Below, piece after piece: positions 1-8,376 of a DNA stretch of 24,988 nt; position 1 is the first letter of the stretch, and every line of letters begins with the position of its first letter. A model generated the notes under the pieces. That model saw only the letters and a program-made list of their open reading frames with translations, did not search any database and was not told the DNA's origin. Both the position numbers and the translations under genes were made by a program. Source of the stretch: Clostridiales bacterium (lineage in GTDB: Bacteria > Bacillota > Clostridia > Christensenellales > Aristaeellaceae); the NCBI GenBank assembly GCA_004557125.1, contig SFET01000036.1:1-24988 (forward strand), read 5' to 3'.

Positions 1-132
1 ACTCAGGCTGCTGCCCGGGAGGAACACGAATTTCTCCGCGCCGCCCTCGTAGCTCACCGACGCCGCCAGCGCGCTGCCGCACAGCAGCGCCGCCATCAGC
101 AGGAGGCCCAGGCAAATTTTCATCTTCTTCAT
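1..132 (-). CDS. Secreted surface protein, N-terminal part only (runs off the window)
   Basis: Forty-four codons of a minus-strand gene are visible and it continues beyond base 1. It begins MKKMKICLGLLLMAALLCG, a typical Sec signal peptide (two lysine clusters, a hydrophobic core and ALA-type cleavage around residue 23-24), followed by a short mature start containing YEGGAEKFVFLPGS. From memory that motif is common at the mature N-terminus of wall-associated proteins found beside SipW/TasA-like genes in Clostridia, usually ahead of a TasA-like beta domain. A GGAGG ribosome binding site (142-146) sits 9 bases before the ATG and directly abuts the stop codon of the upstream gene, so the two are probably co-transcribed. 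The function is inferred from the motif and the context only; the anchor type cannot be seen. Confidence 0.7.
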   Translation of the reverse strand, partial: MKKMKICLGLLLMAALLCGSALAASVSYEGGAEKFVFLPGSSLS

Positions 133-146
133 TGTCTTGCGCCTCC

Positions 147-695
147 TTAATTATTTGCAGCTTTGGAAAAGGCGTCGTGCGCGCTGGTCGCGCCCATGCC
201 TTCGGCCTGGATGGCCGATCCAATCACTTCCACGCACAGCTGGCGGCCATCGGTGTAGTTGGTATAAATCGGGCTACAGCTGTTGATCAGATTGGAGGTT
301 GTTCCACCGGCCGCCACGGCTTCCTTATAGTAGTAGTAGCCGTCTTCTTCTTGTGTCCAATCCGCAGCATTGATACTAAGGGTGTAGTCCGTAACAGCTA
401 CTGGTTGTGTCGGCATGGTCTTTCCGTCGGCATCCTTCCAGGTGATGACGATTGCCGCGCGGATGTACGCGCTCACGTTTCCGTTGTTGGTAATGGTTAC
501 ATTGCTCTTAGTCGTATTTCCATCTCTCCATTCCGGCTCATTCACACTGCTGGTCACATGTGCCGGTTGGAAGGTGTTCACCACGCTGCCGGTGTTGGTG
601 ATCAGGTACGCGATGGTCCCGCCGACGCCGCACGCCAGGATCGCCACGACGAGGGCGAGCAGCAGGATTCTCTTGGTCTTCTTCATCTTCTTCAT
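147..695 (-). CDS. SipW-cognate (TasA/CalY-like) secreted protein, paralogue 5
   Basis: A protein of 182 residues with a basic N-terminus (MKKMKKTKR), one hydrophobic segment (about 10-30) and the hallmark SipW-cognate segment GGTIAYLITNTGSVVNTF just after it. The mature part is a single beta-rich domain with Asn/Thr-rich strands, one EEDGYYYYKEAV motif shared with the 6792-7376 paralogue, and a C-terminal tail AIQAEGMG that is conserved in this family. It has no LPXTG and no second membrane segment. The start is set by GGGAGGTGAG (701-710). It is the first gene after the large adhesin, 16 bases from its stop. Known TasA/CalY relatives are processed by SipW and assemble into extracellular fibres. 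That this one is a fibre subunit, or a minor or accessory subunit for the neighbouring adhesin, is inference. Confidence 0.82.
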   Translation of the reverse strand: MKKMKKTKRILLLALVVAILACGVGGTIAYLITNTGSVVNTFQPAHVTSSVNEPEWRDGNTTKSNVTITNNGNVSAYIRAAIVITWKDADGKTMPTQPVAVTDYTLSINAADWTQEEDGYYYYKEAVAAGGTTSNLINSCSPIYTNYTDGRQLCVEVIGSAIQAEGMGATSAHDAFSKAANN

Positions 696-711
696 GCTTG
701 CTCACCTCCCG

Positions 712-3700
712 TCAGGCTCCCGAATCCGGACTCGTACTCACGCTTGGCTCAGGCTGTACCGAAGGCGTTGGCGTCGGAGCCGCCACGAACACGTTCTCCT
801 CATAGCAGTCACCATCGAGCCATTGCTGCTTGTCGCGGTTGTTGGTGATGGTAACGACATTGTTCGCAGCATTTGCGCTCAGCGTTATCTCCGACGGGGT
901 TTGGGTCGGCGTATACCGCCAGGACCAGTTCGAAACTTCCGTCACCTTGTACGTCTCGCCGACCGTCAAACCGCTGATCGTTTCTCTTCCATTTCCATTG
1001 ATTGCGATCAGCAGGCCATTATCAGGCAAACCGTAACCCTCAACCTTGAACAGGAAGCTCTGACCATTATCAATGTCTTGCATTCCGCTCTTCGTGATCG
1101 TCAGAGTCGTCAGGTTGTACTCGAACTTTGCGTAATAGGTGGTGCTGATCCAGGCATCACCATCAGCCTTTACCGGAGTCAGCTTGTTGTTTGCATCCAC
1201 CCAATCCGCGTCAACGGCCTCGGTGCAAGCCTCATCCGTATACCAGCCGACGAAGCGGTAGAGATTGCTGCTTACTTCTGCCGTGGAGCCCTGTGCCGTG
1301 CCGGAGAGCACCTTCAGCGTTTCGCTGGCAAGCGAGACCGAGCCGCAGCCATCCGGGCCGACAACCTCGTAGTTGATCGTCGCTTCGTTCTCCGTATAGT
1401 AGAAGGTGATGATGTTCAGCTTGGCCTCGGTCTGGCTTTCCTCGATCTTGATATTCAGGGTCTGGGAGGCCGGATCGACGGCAGTATAGTTCGTAATAGC
1501 AATTGCACTCTCGGAGACAATCTGGCCATATTTGCCGGTTAGAGGAATATTACTCTCGTCTGTCGTCTTCGGATCATGCAGCTGCTTGCCAGAACCCTGC
1601 TCCAGATAGAGCACCTTATAAGGATAGCTCTTGCGGGTGTAGTACAGCTTGAGTTCCAGACCGTTCGCGGTCAGTTCGCCGCTGGCGACCGTGCCGGTTA
1701 CCGTGCTGTCGTAGGTGAAGCCGGGGATGGTCATCGAGTCGGCGGAGTAGGTCTCGCCGATATCGCCCACCGCCTGAGAGCTGGCGTACTCCGTCCAGGT
1801 GGGGTTGCCCTGGGCATCCTTACCGAGGTTCTCGGTGTAGTGGGTGATCTTGTAGTAGGCGTGTTTATCATCCTTCGTGTAGTAGAAGATGATCACGTTG
1901 TGATCGGTATCGGGATCGCCATTTTCATCCACGCTCACCACCAGTCGCTTCTGGTACGCGTCGGGCATCATGCCGTTGACCGGAACGAAGGTTTCGGTCA
2001 CGACGGCCTTGCGGTTGTCGCTGACGGTCTTCTCTGTCGCGACCGGGGCGCCGGTCTCCTTGTTCAGATACTTGACCGTGTACGGCACCTCCTCCTTCTG
2101 GACGTACCAGAAGGTGAAGACGTTCGTGTCGTTTTCCTCGGTGGCGTTGATGTCCAGCGTCAGGGAGTGGCTCTTGGTGACCGGGAAGTAGCCCACCTGA
2201 TAGTCGGCATACAGCTCCGTGCCGCCCTTGGCCTCGAAGGTCTTGGTGACGCCGGCGAGACCGCTGCCCTTGGTGGGGGCGGCAATCTCGGTATCGGTGC
2301 CCTGAATCTTATAGTAGATGGTATACTGCTTCAGGACGTCGGAGTTCCACTTGCCGTAGACCTTCAGATCCTTTTTGACGGGCATGTTGGCGAAGTCGAA
2401 CGCCTTCTCCACGCCGCCCTCCATGTAGAACCAGCCAACGAATTTGTAGGAACCGTTGGTGGGATCCTCAGGCGTAGGATCCGCCATGGAACCGTGGGAA
2501 ACGGTGATGTCTTTACGCAGCTTGGTTCCCTTATCCAGCGCTGCCTTATCCAGATAGAACTCCACGGTGTGCGTCACCGGCACCCACTTGGCGTAGAGGA
2601 TCACGTCGGAGGCAGGCATGGTCATGGTGCTCAGGTCAGCCTTGGAACCCTCATAGCAGCCAGCCGTGGTGTACCAGCCATCGAACACATAGGCGTTCGG
2701 CTCAAGGCCTGCGGGATAGTCCGGCGTAAAGTTGTAGTCGCTCAGCGGCGCTTCATACTGTACGCTGCCGCCCTTGTCATCTACATACGCATTGTAGTTG
2801 TTGAATTTCAGGTTGTAACTGTTGCGGGTGTAGCAGAGGTAATTTTGTTCGTTAATATAATAGTAACTGTTTCCAAACCATCCATCATGATAACCTGCAT
2901 AAGCGACACCGCCTTGCTCCATCTTGTCAAACTTAGGATCAGACCACCACTGAGTAAAACCAGTAATATTGTGAAATTCCTCTGAATATGTTAATTGACA
3001 TTTTTTTTCCAGCGTAATCTGCTTGTAAAGCTTAAAGCTCTTTCCTCCTTGCGTGTAAGTTCCGGTCTCGCCGTTCAGCGTTTCGATGTAATAGTAGAGA
3101 ACCGCGCCTGACTGCGTACCTGCTTTTGTGAATGTGATGTTCTCACCGGGCATTGTATCTATACTGCCGAGCATAGTGCCGGGCTTGAAGGATTCACACC
3201 CATCAGGAACATCCCACCAGATGGTATCATTGCCTTCCTTAATAGGGAAATTGCGGTGAATGTCTGCTTGATACTTTGCTGTAATGGTTGCGACAATCTC
3301 GTAACAGTTATCACTATGTGAATGCCAGAAGGACGTGTTCGTACAGGTAAGCCCCCTGAATTTCAGCGTATAAGTATTTCTGGTATAATACACGTTCAGC
3401 ACGGTGGAGCCGTCGCCCTTGACGGTGACGGTTTCAGCCTTGGCTGCATTATAGGTAAAATGCTTGTCGTCCCGGCCTTCAAAGCTTTGATCCTTATAAT
3501 CCGCGCTGTTTTTCTCGGTGCCGGGGGCTACCGCAGCGAGCTGATAGGTTCCGGCCACGCTGTAACCATTGTCGTTGGCATTTTCGTACCAGAACACCAC
3601 GGTAAAGCCAGACGTGCCAACGTTCCAAGTTGCCTTGTAGCTGGTGTTCTCCGCGGGCATGGTCTGGGGGATTTCCTGATCCCAGCCGCTGAAGGTGTAG

Positions 3701-4881
3701 CCGGGCTTGGTGGGATCACCCACGCTGATGGGCGCGCCGTAGCGGGCGTAGATGGGCTCCACGCCGTAGCCGCCGTCGAGGTCGAAGTTCATCAGATAAT
3801 AGTAGCGATCGTAGTAGACCTCCACCACCGTGGAGCCGTCCGCCGCGATGGCGGGCTTCTCATACAGCAGCGCATAGAAGCCTTCGTAGGTCTTCGCAAC
3901 TTCCGGCACAGTGGAGTTGGTCAGGCCCTGCTTGGTCTCGCGCGCCGCCTCGGTGTAATTATCGTTATCCAGATTCTGCTGATAGTGGATGACGGTGTAA
4001 TTCACGTTGGTGGGCTTGTAGACGACATTGTAGGTATAATCCTTATCAATCGCCGTGTAGCTCAGATCAATGCTGTTCTGCTGATTATTATTCAGATAGG
4101 GCAGATAGCCCTGCACGGTGGGGAAGGTGACCGTCGCAGAGAAATTCGAGCCCGCAGCAAGAGTCGCAGTGTAGGGATCCGCCACAATTACATCGTTTCC
4201 AAATTTGTAATTGATGACAACGTTGTAGGTGCTGCTGGTATCCCCATCCCCCAGCAGCATGACGCCTGCGTCGGCGCTGCGGGTCAGCGCAAAGTTGGAG
4301 GCGGCAAGCACCGGCTCCGCGGCGTCCGTCGCTTCCTCCGTCTCGGGCGCGCCATAGGACACCACGACCTTCGCCGTGGCGCTGTACGTGCGCGCGTCAT
4401 CGCTGCCGAACGCGCAGCGCAGCTTCGCCGCTCCGTCCACCAGCTGGTTGCTGATCTTCGCATAGGTCAGCGCGATCGTCGCCGCGCTCTCCCCCGCAAT
4501 GTTCACCCACAGATCCGCCGTGGGCACGTAGATCTGCCACTGCGCCGCGCCCGTGCCGGTCGCCGTCAGCTCCACCATGCCATACTGCGGCAGCGTGATC
4601 TGCTGCTCCGCTTCGGCGTCCTCCGCCAGCGTCGCCTGCTCCGTGGACGTGTACAGCTGCGTCTCGCCCGGCACAAAGGTGCTCGGCTCCACCAGCACCG
4701 TGCCGCCCTCCTGGATCACCGGCCCGTTGCTCTCCAGCGATGCCGCCGTCCACGCAGACCACGTGCTCTTGTCCAGATCCGCTTCGCTCACGGGATCCCT
4801 ATCCGCGAGGGCGACCGATCCCAGCACCAGCGCGATCGCCAGCAGCCAGGCCGTCAGTCTGGATATTCTCTTCATGTTCAT
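712..4881 (-). CDS. Large secreted adhesin with InlB-type and MucBP-like repeats
   Basis: About 1389 residues. The start is placed at the ATG at 4881 (MNMKRISRLTAW) because GGAGGG lies at 4886-4891; the ATG at 4875 is an alternative, and the longer in-frame ATG at 4905 would include the ribosome binding site. A Sec signal peptide ends near LALADRD-like residues about 27. An Ig-like N-terminal region is followed by InlB/Listeria-Bacteroides type repeats (about 355-420, motif GYTFSGWDQE), a HSHSDNCY motif near 520, two more InlB-like repeats (about 690-850, FDGWYTT and FVGWFYMEGG), and a run of MucBP-like units ending in FWY or FYYT (about 850-1190). A Cna-B-like or DUF7601-like domain (about 1250-1340) precedes a Pro/Thr/Ser tail (TPTPSVQPEPSVSTSPDSGA). 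No LPXTG or C-terminal membrane helix is present. It probably binds host or mucus ligands or is built into the neighbouring fibre. Substrate unknown. Confidence 0.85.
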   Translation of the reverse strand: MNMKRISRLTAWLLAIALVLGSVALADRDPVSEADLDKSTWSAWTAASLESNGPVIQEGGTVLVEPSTFVPGETQLYTSTEQATLAEDAEAEQQITLPQYGMVELTATGTGAAQWQIYVPTADLWVNIAGESAATIALTYAKISNQLVDGAAKLRCAFGSDDARTYSATAKVVVSYGAPETEEATDAAEPVLAASNFALTRSADAGVMLLGDGDTSSTYNVVINYKFGNDVIVADPYTATLAAGSNFSATVTFPTVQGYLPYLNNNQQNSIDLSYTAIDKDYTYNVVYKPTNVNYTVIHYQQNLDNDNYTEAARETKQGLTNSTVPEVAKTYEGFYALLYEKPAIAADGSTVVEVYYDRYYYLMNFDLDGGYGVEPIYARYGAPISVGDPTKPGYTFSGWDQEIPQTMPAENTSYKATWNVGTSGFTVVFWYENANDNGYSVAGTYQLAAVAPGTEKNSADYKDQSFEGRDDKHFTYNAAKAETVTVKGDGSTVLNVYYTRNTYTLKFRGLTCTNTSFWHSHSDNCYEIVATITAKYQADIHRNFPIKEGNDTIWWDVPDGCESFKPGTMLGSIDTMPGENITFTKAGTQSGAVLYYYIETLNGETGTYTQGGKSFKLYKQITLEKKCQLTYSEEFHNITGFTQWWSDPKFDKMEQGGVAYAGYHDGWFGNSYYYINEQNYLCYTRNSYNLKFNNYNAYVDDKGGSVQYEAPLSDYNFTPDYPAGLEPNAYVFDGWYTTAGCYEGSKADLSTMTMPASDVILYAKWVPVTHTVEFYLDKAALDKGTKLRKDITVSHGSMADPTPEDPTNGSYKFVGWFYMEGGVEKAFDFANMPVKKDLKVYGKWNSDVLKQYTIYYKIQGTDTEIAAPTKGSGLAGVTKTFEAKGGTELYADYQVGYFPVTKSHSLTLDINATEENDTNVFTFWYVQKEEVPYTVKYLNKETGAPVATEKTVSDNRKAVVTETFVPVNGMMPDAYQKRLVVSVDENGDPDTDHNVIIFYYTKDDKHAYYKITHYTENLGKDAQGNPTWTEYASSQAVGDIGETYSADSMTIPGFTYDSTVTGTVASGELTANGLELKLYYTRKSYPYKVLYLEQGSGKQLHDPKTTDESNIPLTGKYGQIVSESAIAITNYTAVDPASQTLNIKIEESQTEAKLNIITFYYTENEATINYEVVGPDGCGSVSLASETLKVLSGTAQGSTAEVSSNLYRFVGWYTDEACTEAVDADWVDANNKLTPVKADGDAWISTTYYAKFEYNLTTLTITKSGMQDIDNGQSFLFKVEGYGLPDNGLLIAINGNGRETISGLTVGETYKVTEVSNWSWRYTPTQTPSEITLSANAANNVVTITNNRDKQQWLDGDCYEENVFVAAPTPTPSVQPEPSVSTSPDSGA

Positions 4882-4933
4882 TCTTCCCTCCGATTCCAGG
4901 AACACCGGCGCCCGCCGATGCGAGATGTGCTTT

Positions 4934-4958
4934 GCAGCCTGATACTGGATCAGGCTGC
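4934..4958 (-). other. Inverted repeat across the stop codon of the CHAP gene
   Basis: A perfect 10-base palindrome (4934-4943 and 4949-4958) with a 5-base loop. Its inner arm contains the TGA stop (4950-4952) of the CHAP hydrolase. There is no T-run after it in the direction of transcription, so it is not a classical terminator. It could affect mRNA stability or the ratio of the CHAP gene to the adhesin 70 bases downstream. Confidence 0.6.
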
Positions 4959-6776
4959 GGGATAGATCAGTCCATTGGTCGCGTCCACCGTCGCTACCGT
5001 CAGGCTCAGCCGGTCGTCCACCAGCTCCCCGGTCGCCGCGTTGTATGTCGCAATCTTTTCTCCGGTGCGCACATAGATCAGCGCGTCCCCTTCAATCACG
5101 AGGGACTCCAGGCTCTTCGCCTCAAGTGCGCGTTCGAGCATCTCCATCGTCACTTCGCCGTCGTTCAGCCACTCCGCAATGTCCGCACGCAGCACGGTCA
5201 CCGCGTTGCTGGTCACCACTGCGCCGCTGCCGGTCGTCGCAATGCACCGATAGGCGTATTTCATGTTCTCCAGATTTGCTGCCAGCAGATAGTTCGCCGT
5301 GTTGGAGCCGGGGATGTCCTCCCAGGCGTCCGCGCCCGGCACGCTGCGCTGCCACAGGTAGTTCACCGCGCCCTCAACCTCGAAGCTGAAGTACACCTCC
5401 GCGTCGCCATAGCTGTACGCAGAGCGCTCCGGCTCCGTATCGACCGCCGCGTTTGCATCGGCCGCTTCTTCCTCTTCCGCGTCCTCTTCCTCACCGATCA
5501 CGACCCCGGCCAGCTCCATCATCTTCGCCGTGTTGCCGTAGCCCATGATCTGGCTGTCGCTCAGCGCGTAGCTCTTCCGCCGCACCTGTCGGCCCGAGTT
5601 GCCCTCGATGGTGTTCACCGCGCCGCCGCTCACGCTCTCCACGATGCCGATGTGGTCCGCATCACCTTCGCTGTCCCAGTTGAAGAAGATCAGATCGCCC
5701 GGCTGCGGTTCGTAATCCTCCGCGTCCGCATAGCCGCCACGATACTTCAGATTGTCACGGAAGTTCTCGCACCCCGCATCCCACGGGTAGTCCCCGCGCG
5801 ATATCCCCGCGTAGTGCAGGCAGAACGACACGAACATCGCGCACCATTCCTCGTGCGGTACCCCGTACCAGTCGCCGTAGCGCGTGTAGCCCTGAATGCT
5901 TCCGTCCTCGCGCACAATGAAGTTGCTCGTGCTCTCCTGATAGCCCAGCTGCGTCCGCGCGATCGCAAGGATATCCTCGCGCCAATCGCCCGTCAGCTCC
6001 ACGTCCTTCATCGTCGCTTCCCACTCCGAACGGCTCTCCGTCTCCTGCGTCGCCACCAGCGTCGTCGCGCTGGCCTCCGCAGTCGCGCCCGTCGCATCCG
6101 TCACAACCGCCTTGAACACGACCTTCCCGGCCGCCGCCGTCGCGCCGATGCTCACGTTCCCGGCCTCCTCCAGCGTCGCACTTTCCTCCGCCGATGCCGA
6201 CCCGCTCGCGCTCATATGTACGCTGTACGGCGCCACGCCGCCGCTCACACTCGCCGTCGCCGCTATGCCCTCGCCCGCAAATGCGCCGCGCTGGCTCGCC
6301 GTCACCTTCACACTCAGCTCCTCAGTCGGTTCCTCCGTCGGTTCCTCCGTGGGTTCCTCGGTCGGCTCCTCGGTCGGCTCCTCCGTGGGATCCGTGGACT
6401 CCGCCGGTTCCGTCGGATCCGTCGGCTCCTCCGTGGGATCCGTGGACTCCGCCGGTTCCGTCGGCTCGCCGCTCGGCGTCTCCGTGGGATCCGTGGACTC
6501 CGCCGGTTCCGTCGGCTCACCGCTCGGCGTCTCCATTCCCTTCTCCGCACCCGTATCCGCGCTCGCAGACGGCTCCTGCGACGGCTCCGTTGTGTTCGCC
6601 GACGCCTCGCTCGTCGCCTCTGCCTTCGGCGGCTCCACCGGCTGCGGTTCCGGCTCCGCTGCGGCCACCGGCGCTGGCGTCGTCTCCACCTCGCCGGCCA
6701 ACGTGCCCGCGATCGGCGCCATCACCATCGCCAGCAGCGACAGGCTCAGCACATACGCCATAATCTTCCGCTTCAT
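4950..6776 (-). CDS. Secreted CHAP-domain peptidoglycan hydrolase with PET-rich linker
   Basis: 608 residues, start ATG at 6776 with an AGGAGG-type site at 6784-6790. A signal peptide (MKRKIMAYVLSLSLLAMVM...) is followed by a Pro/Glu/Thr linker (about 79-155) built of PTEEPTEE and TEPAESTDPTE repeats, then an Ig-like domain (VSGGVAPYSVHMSASGS). The CHAP catalytic domain spans about 255-400: Cys in EEWCAMFVSFC (about 310), His in DADHIGIVES (about 374) and the third residue near IEGNSG. A second Ig-like domain (LWQRSVPGADAW) follows, then a C-terminal stretch with LNDGEVTMEML. CHAP enzymes cleave the stem peptide or amide bonds of peptidoglycan. Here it most likely opens the wall for assembly of the surface structure encoded by its neighbours. 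Bond specificity cannot be read. It lies 15 bases after the preceding gene. Confidence 0.88.
   Translation of the reverse strand: MKRKIMAYVLSLSLLAMVMAPIAGTLAGEVETTPAPVAAAEPEPQPVEPPKAEATSEASANTTEPSQEPSASADTGAEKGMETPSGEPTEPAESTDPTETPSGEPTEPAESTDPTEEPTDPTEPAESTDPTEEPTEEPTEEPTEEPTEEPTEELSVKVTASQRGAFAGEGIAATASVSGGVAPYSVHMSASGSASAEESATLEEAGNVSIGATAAAGKVVFKAVVTDATGATAEASATTLVATQETESRSEWEATMKDVELTGDWREDILAIARTQLGYQESTSNFIVREDGSIQGYTRYGDWYGVPHEEWCAMFVSFCLHYAGISRGDYPWDAGCENFRDNLKYRGGYADAEDYEPQPGDLIFFNWDSEGDADHIGIVESVSGGAVNTIEGNSGRQVRRKSYALSDSQIMGYGNTAKMMELAGVVIGEEEDAEEEEAADANAAVDTEPERSAYSYGDAEVYFSFEVEGAVNYLWQRSVPGADAWEDIPGSNTANYLLAANLENMKYAYRCIATTGSGAVVTSNAVTVLRADIAEWLNDGEVTMEMLERALEAKSLESLVIEGDALIYVRTGEKIATYNAATGELVDDRLSLTVATVDATNGLIYPAA
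6318..6535 (-). repeat. Coding microrepeats for the PET linker of the CHAP protein
   Basis: Short direct repeats inside the CHAP gene: a 12-base unit coding for PTEE (about 6318-6385), and a longer unit of about 50 bases coding for TEPAESTDPTE, present three times (starting near 6382, 6430 and 6481). Such in-frame repeats commonly change copy number by slippage, which would lengthen or shorten the spacer between the signal peptide and the catalytic domain. Confidence 0.75.
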
Positions 6777-6791
6777 CGGTTTTCCTCCTCG

Positions 6792-7376
6792 TCAGCTCTC
6801 ACTCGGCCAGCCCGTCGCGTCCAGCGCTCCGGTTCCGTTGTTCCGGCTCTGCACGCTCTGCGCGTCCACCTTGATCTCCACATGCGCTTCCATATACTCG
6901 TTCCCAAGATCCGCTCCGAAGCTCACCTTCGTAAACAGCGGCTCCGTCTCTTCTCCCGGCTTCACGGCCTCGTTGTAATAATAGTAGCCGTCCTTTTCCG
7001 TCCAGTGCTTTGTGTCGATATCCAGCGTGATGTTTTCGAAGTTCAGCTGCGCGTTCACGCCCTGCGCCGCCTCAATGGCCTTCTCCACGCGGATCCGGCA
7101 GTAGAAGTCCACGCTGCCCGTGTTCTCCACGTACACCACCTTGTCCACCTGCGTGCCAGGCATCACGTTATCGATGCCATCCGCAGGAAACGACTTTCCG
7201 CCGGTGGTCTCCTCGTGCAGCTCCATCGTCAGCCGGCCCGTCGTGATCACGTTCCGCGCCGTCTCCTCCGCAGTGAAGTAGGCCAGAGACCCTGCCGCCA
7301 CCATGGCGATGCAGCACACGATGGCCGCGATCACTGCGATGCGCTTCTTGCTGAATTTCCTGTTCTGATTCTCCAT
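6792..7376 (-). CDS. SipW-cognate (TasA/CalY-like) secreted protein, paralogue 4
   Basis: 194 residues from the ATG at 7376, chosen because AGGAGGAG lies at 7384-7390. The open frame extends further upstream, but that part lies in a hairpin region and lacks a ribosome binding site. The N-terminus MENQNRKFSKKR is followed by a hydrophobic core and the SipW-cognate motif AAGSLAYFTAEETARNVITT. The beta-rich mature part has VMPGTQVDKVVYVENTGSV, typical of the pattern with PG..V.K.V.V.N.G in TasA/CalY proteins, and EKDGYYYYNEAV shared with paralogue 5. Probably secreted and cleaved by the SipW peptidase. It is less close to the canonical TDTD...NTF form than its neighbours, and may be a minor subunit. 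Confidence 0.83.
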   Translation of the reverse strand: MENQNRKFSKKRIAVIAAIVCCIAMVAAGSLAYFTAEETARNVITTGRLTMELHEETTGGKSFPADGIDNVMPGTQVDKVVYVENTGSVDFYCRIRVEKAIEAAQGVNAQLNFENITLDIDTKHWTEKDGYYYYNEAVKPGEETEPLFTKVSFGADLGNEYMEAHVEIKVDAQSVQSRNNGTGALDATGWPSES

Positions 7377-7437
7377 ATTTCTGCTCCTCCTGTCACCGCT
7401 CTGCGGAGTTTCCTTTTCTTTTTCTTGCGCCCCTGCG

Positions 7438-7486
7438 CAGGCCATGCGCAGCAATCCGGTCCCCCCCGATTGCTCCGCATGGCCTG
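7438..7486 (-). other. Long intergenic hairpin between paralogues 3 and 4
   Basis: Arms of 19 bases (7438-7456 and 7468-7486) with a single mismatch and an 11-base C-rich loop. It sits in the 143-base spacer between paralogues 3 and 4. In the minus direction it is followed by a purine-rich segment, not by T-residues, so it is not a classical terminator. A role in transcript processing, stability or partial read-through control is inference. Confidence 0.7.
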
Positions 7487-7519
7487 CCCCCTGAATGGGG
7501 GTAGGCCGTGGGGTTCAGC

Positions 7520-8305
7520 TTACTGCCAATTGGAAGCAGTGCCACCGAAGGGGTTGAAGTTCGCGCCGAAAGCAGCATCGATTGCCGCAGCAGCATTGTC
7601 AAAGCCTGCCGCCTGAACGGCAACTGCCTTGACGGGGCACTTCACGGTTCCCTTCAGAATGCTCAGATCAGCAGTCGGGAAACGGTTGTCAACGTACACG
7701 CCATCCTTCATGTCAACATTAGAATCGAGGTACACGCCGGAAATGAACTGCTCCGTCGTTTCGCCCGCGGGCAGCGGCTGATAGTAATCCGCGTAGTAGA
7801 CGTTGTAAGTAACGCCGTCGATGGTGGTCTCGAAGTAGTTCCAGCTGTTGCCATGCTGCCAGTTCCACTGGACACCGTAGGTGCTTGCACCATTCTTATT
7901 GCCGAAATTGAAGTGCAGGATATTCGCACCTGCGTTGAAGGTTTCATAGCCATCATCCAGCGCAGAGGGGATGGCGAAGTAGGCACGAACCCACGCGGCA
8001 GACTTGCTGGTGTTCTTGATGGTGACGATCTTGTCGATGTAATTCTCGGCAACGGGCTGGCCGAGGTCATCCTTCTCGCCCTGGGCGGAGCCGACGATGG
8101 GCATCAATACCTGACCCTGAGTGAATTCCTTCAGGCCGCCATTACCATCGCGCTCCTTCTCGATCAGGTCGATCGCAACGCCGCCAGCAGTGAAGGTGTT
8201 GGTGGCTTCATCGGTGTCGGTGAAGTAGGCCAGAGATCCGCCGATGGCCAGAATGGCGATCAGGGCAACGGATACAGCCAGAACCAGAATCTTCTTCTTA
8301 TTCAT
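7520..8305 (-). CDS. SipW-cognate TasA/CalY-like secreted protein, paralogue 3 (candidate major subunit)
   Basis: 261 residues, the largest of the five paralogues. Start MNKKKILVLAVSVALIAILA, with GAGGAG just upstream (about 8311-8322). The SipW-cognate motif is the most canonical of the set: GGSLAYFTDTDEATNTF followed by TAGGVAIDLIEKERDG. The mature part contains YIDKIVTIKNTSKSAAWVRA and a long Trp/Asn/Tyr-rich insertion (VQWNWQHGNSWNYFET), then the family C-terminus AVAVQAAGFDN. The intact motif and size resemble TasA itself, so it is the best candidate for the main fibre subunit; this is inference. No wall anchor. Cleavage by the SipW peptidase encoded in the same operon is expected. Confidence 0.85.
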   Translation of the reverse strand: MNKKKILVLAVSVALIAILAIGGSLAYFTDTDEATNTFTAGGVAIDLIEKERDGNGGLKEFTQGQVLMPIVGSAQGEKDDLGQPVAENYIDKIVTIKNTSKSAAWVRAYFAIPSALDDGYETFNAGANILHFNFGNKNGASTYGVQWNWQHGNSWNYFETTIDGVTYNVYYADYYQPLPAGETTEQFISGVYLDSNVDMKDGVYVDNRFPTADLSILKGTVKCPVKAVAVQAAGFDNAAAAIDAAFGANFNPFGGTASNWQ

Positions 8306-8348
8306 GTTACTTTCTCCTCTTTCTTCTTGTTTCTGTTCCTTCTATGTT

Positions 8349-8369
8349 CCTACCCCTTCAGGGGTTAGG
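8349..8369 (-). other. Short imperfect hairpin between paralogues 2 and 3
   Basis: CCTAACCCCT pairs with AGGGGTAGG across a 2-base loop, with one bulged base. It lies a few bases after the stop of paralogue 2. No T-run follows in the operon direction. Confidence 0.5.
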
Positions 8370-8376
8370 TGCGGGG

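Noticed and set aside
4740..7616. 958-codon open frame on the plus strand across the CHAP and SipW-cognate genes
   Set aside because: It is antisense to well-supported genes, with Arg/His-rich low-complexity translation, no ribosome binding site and no domain; it is caused by high GC.
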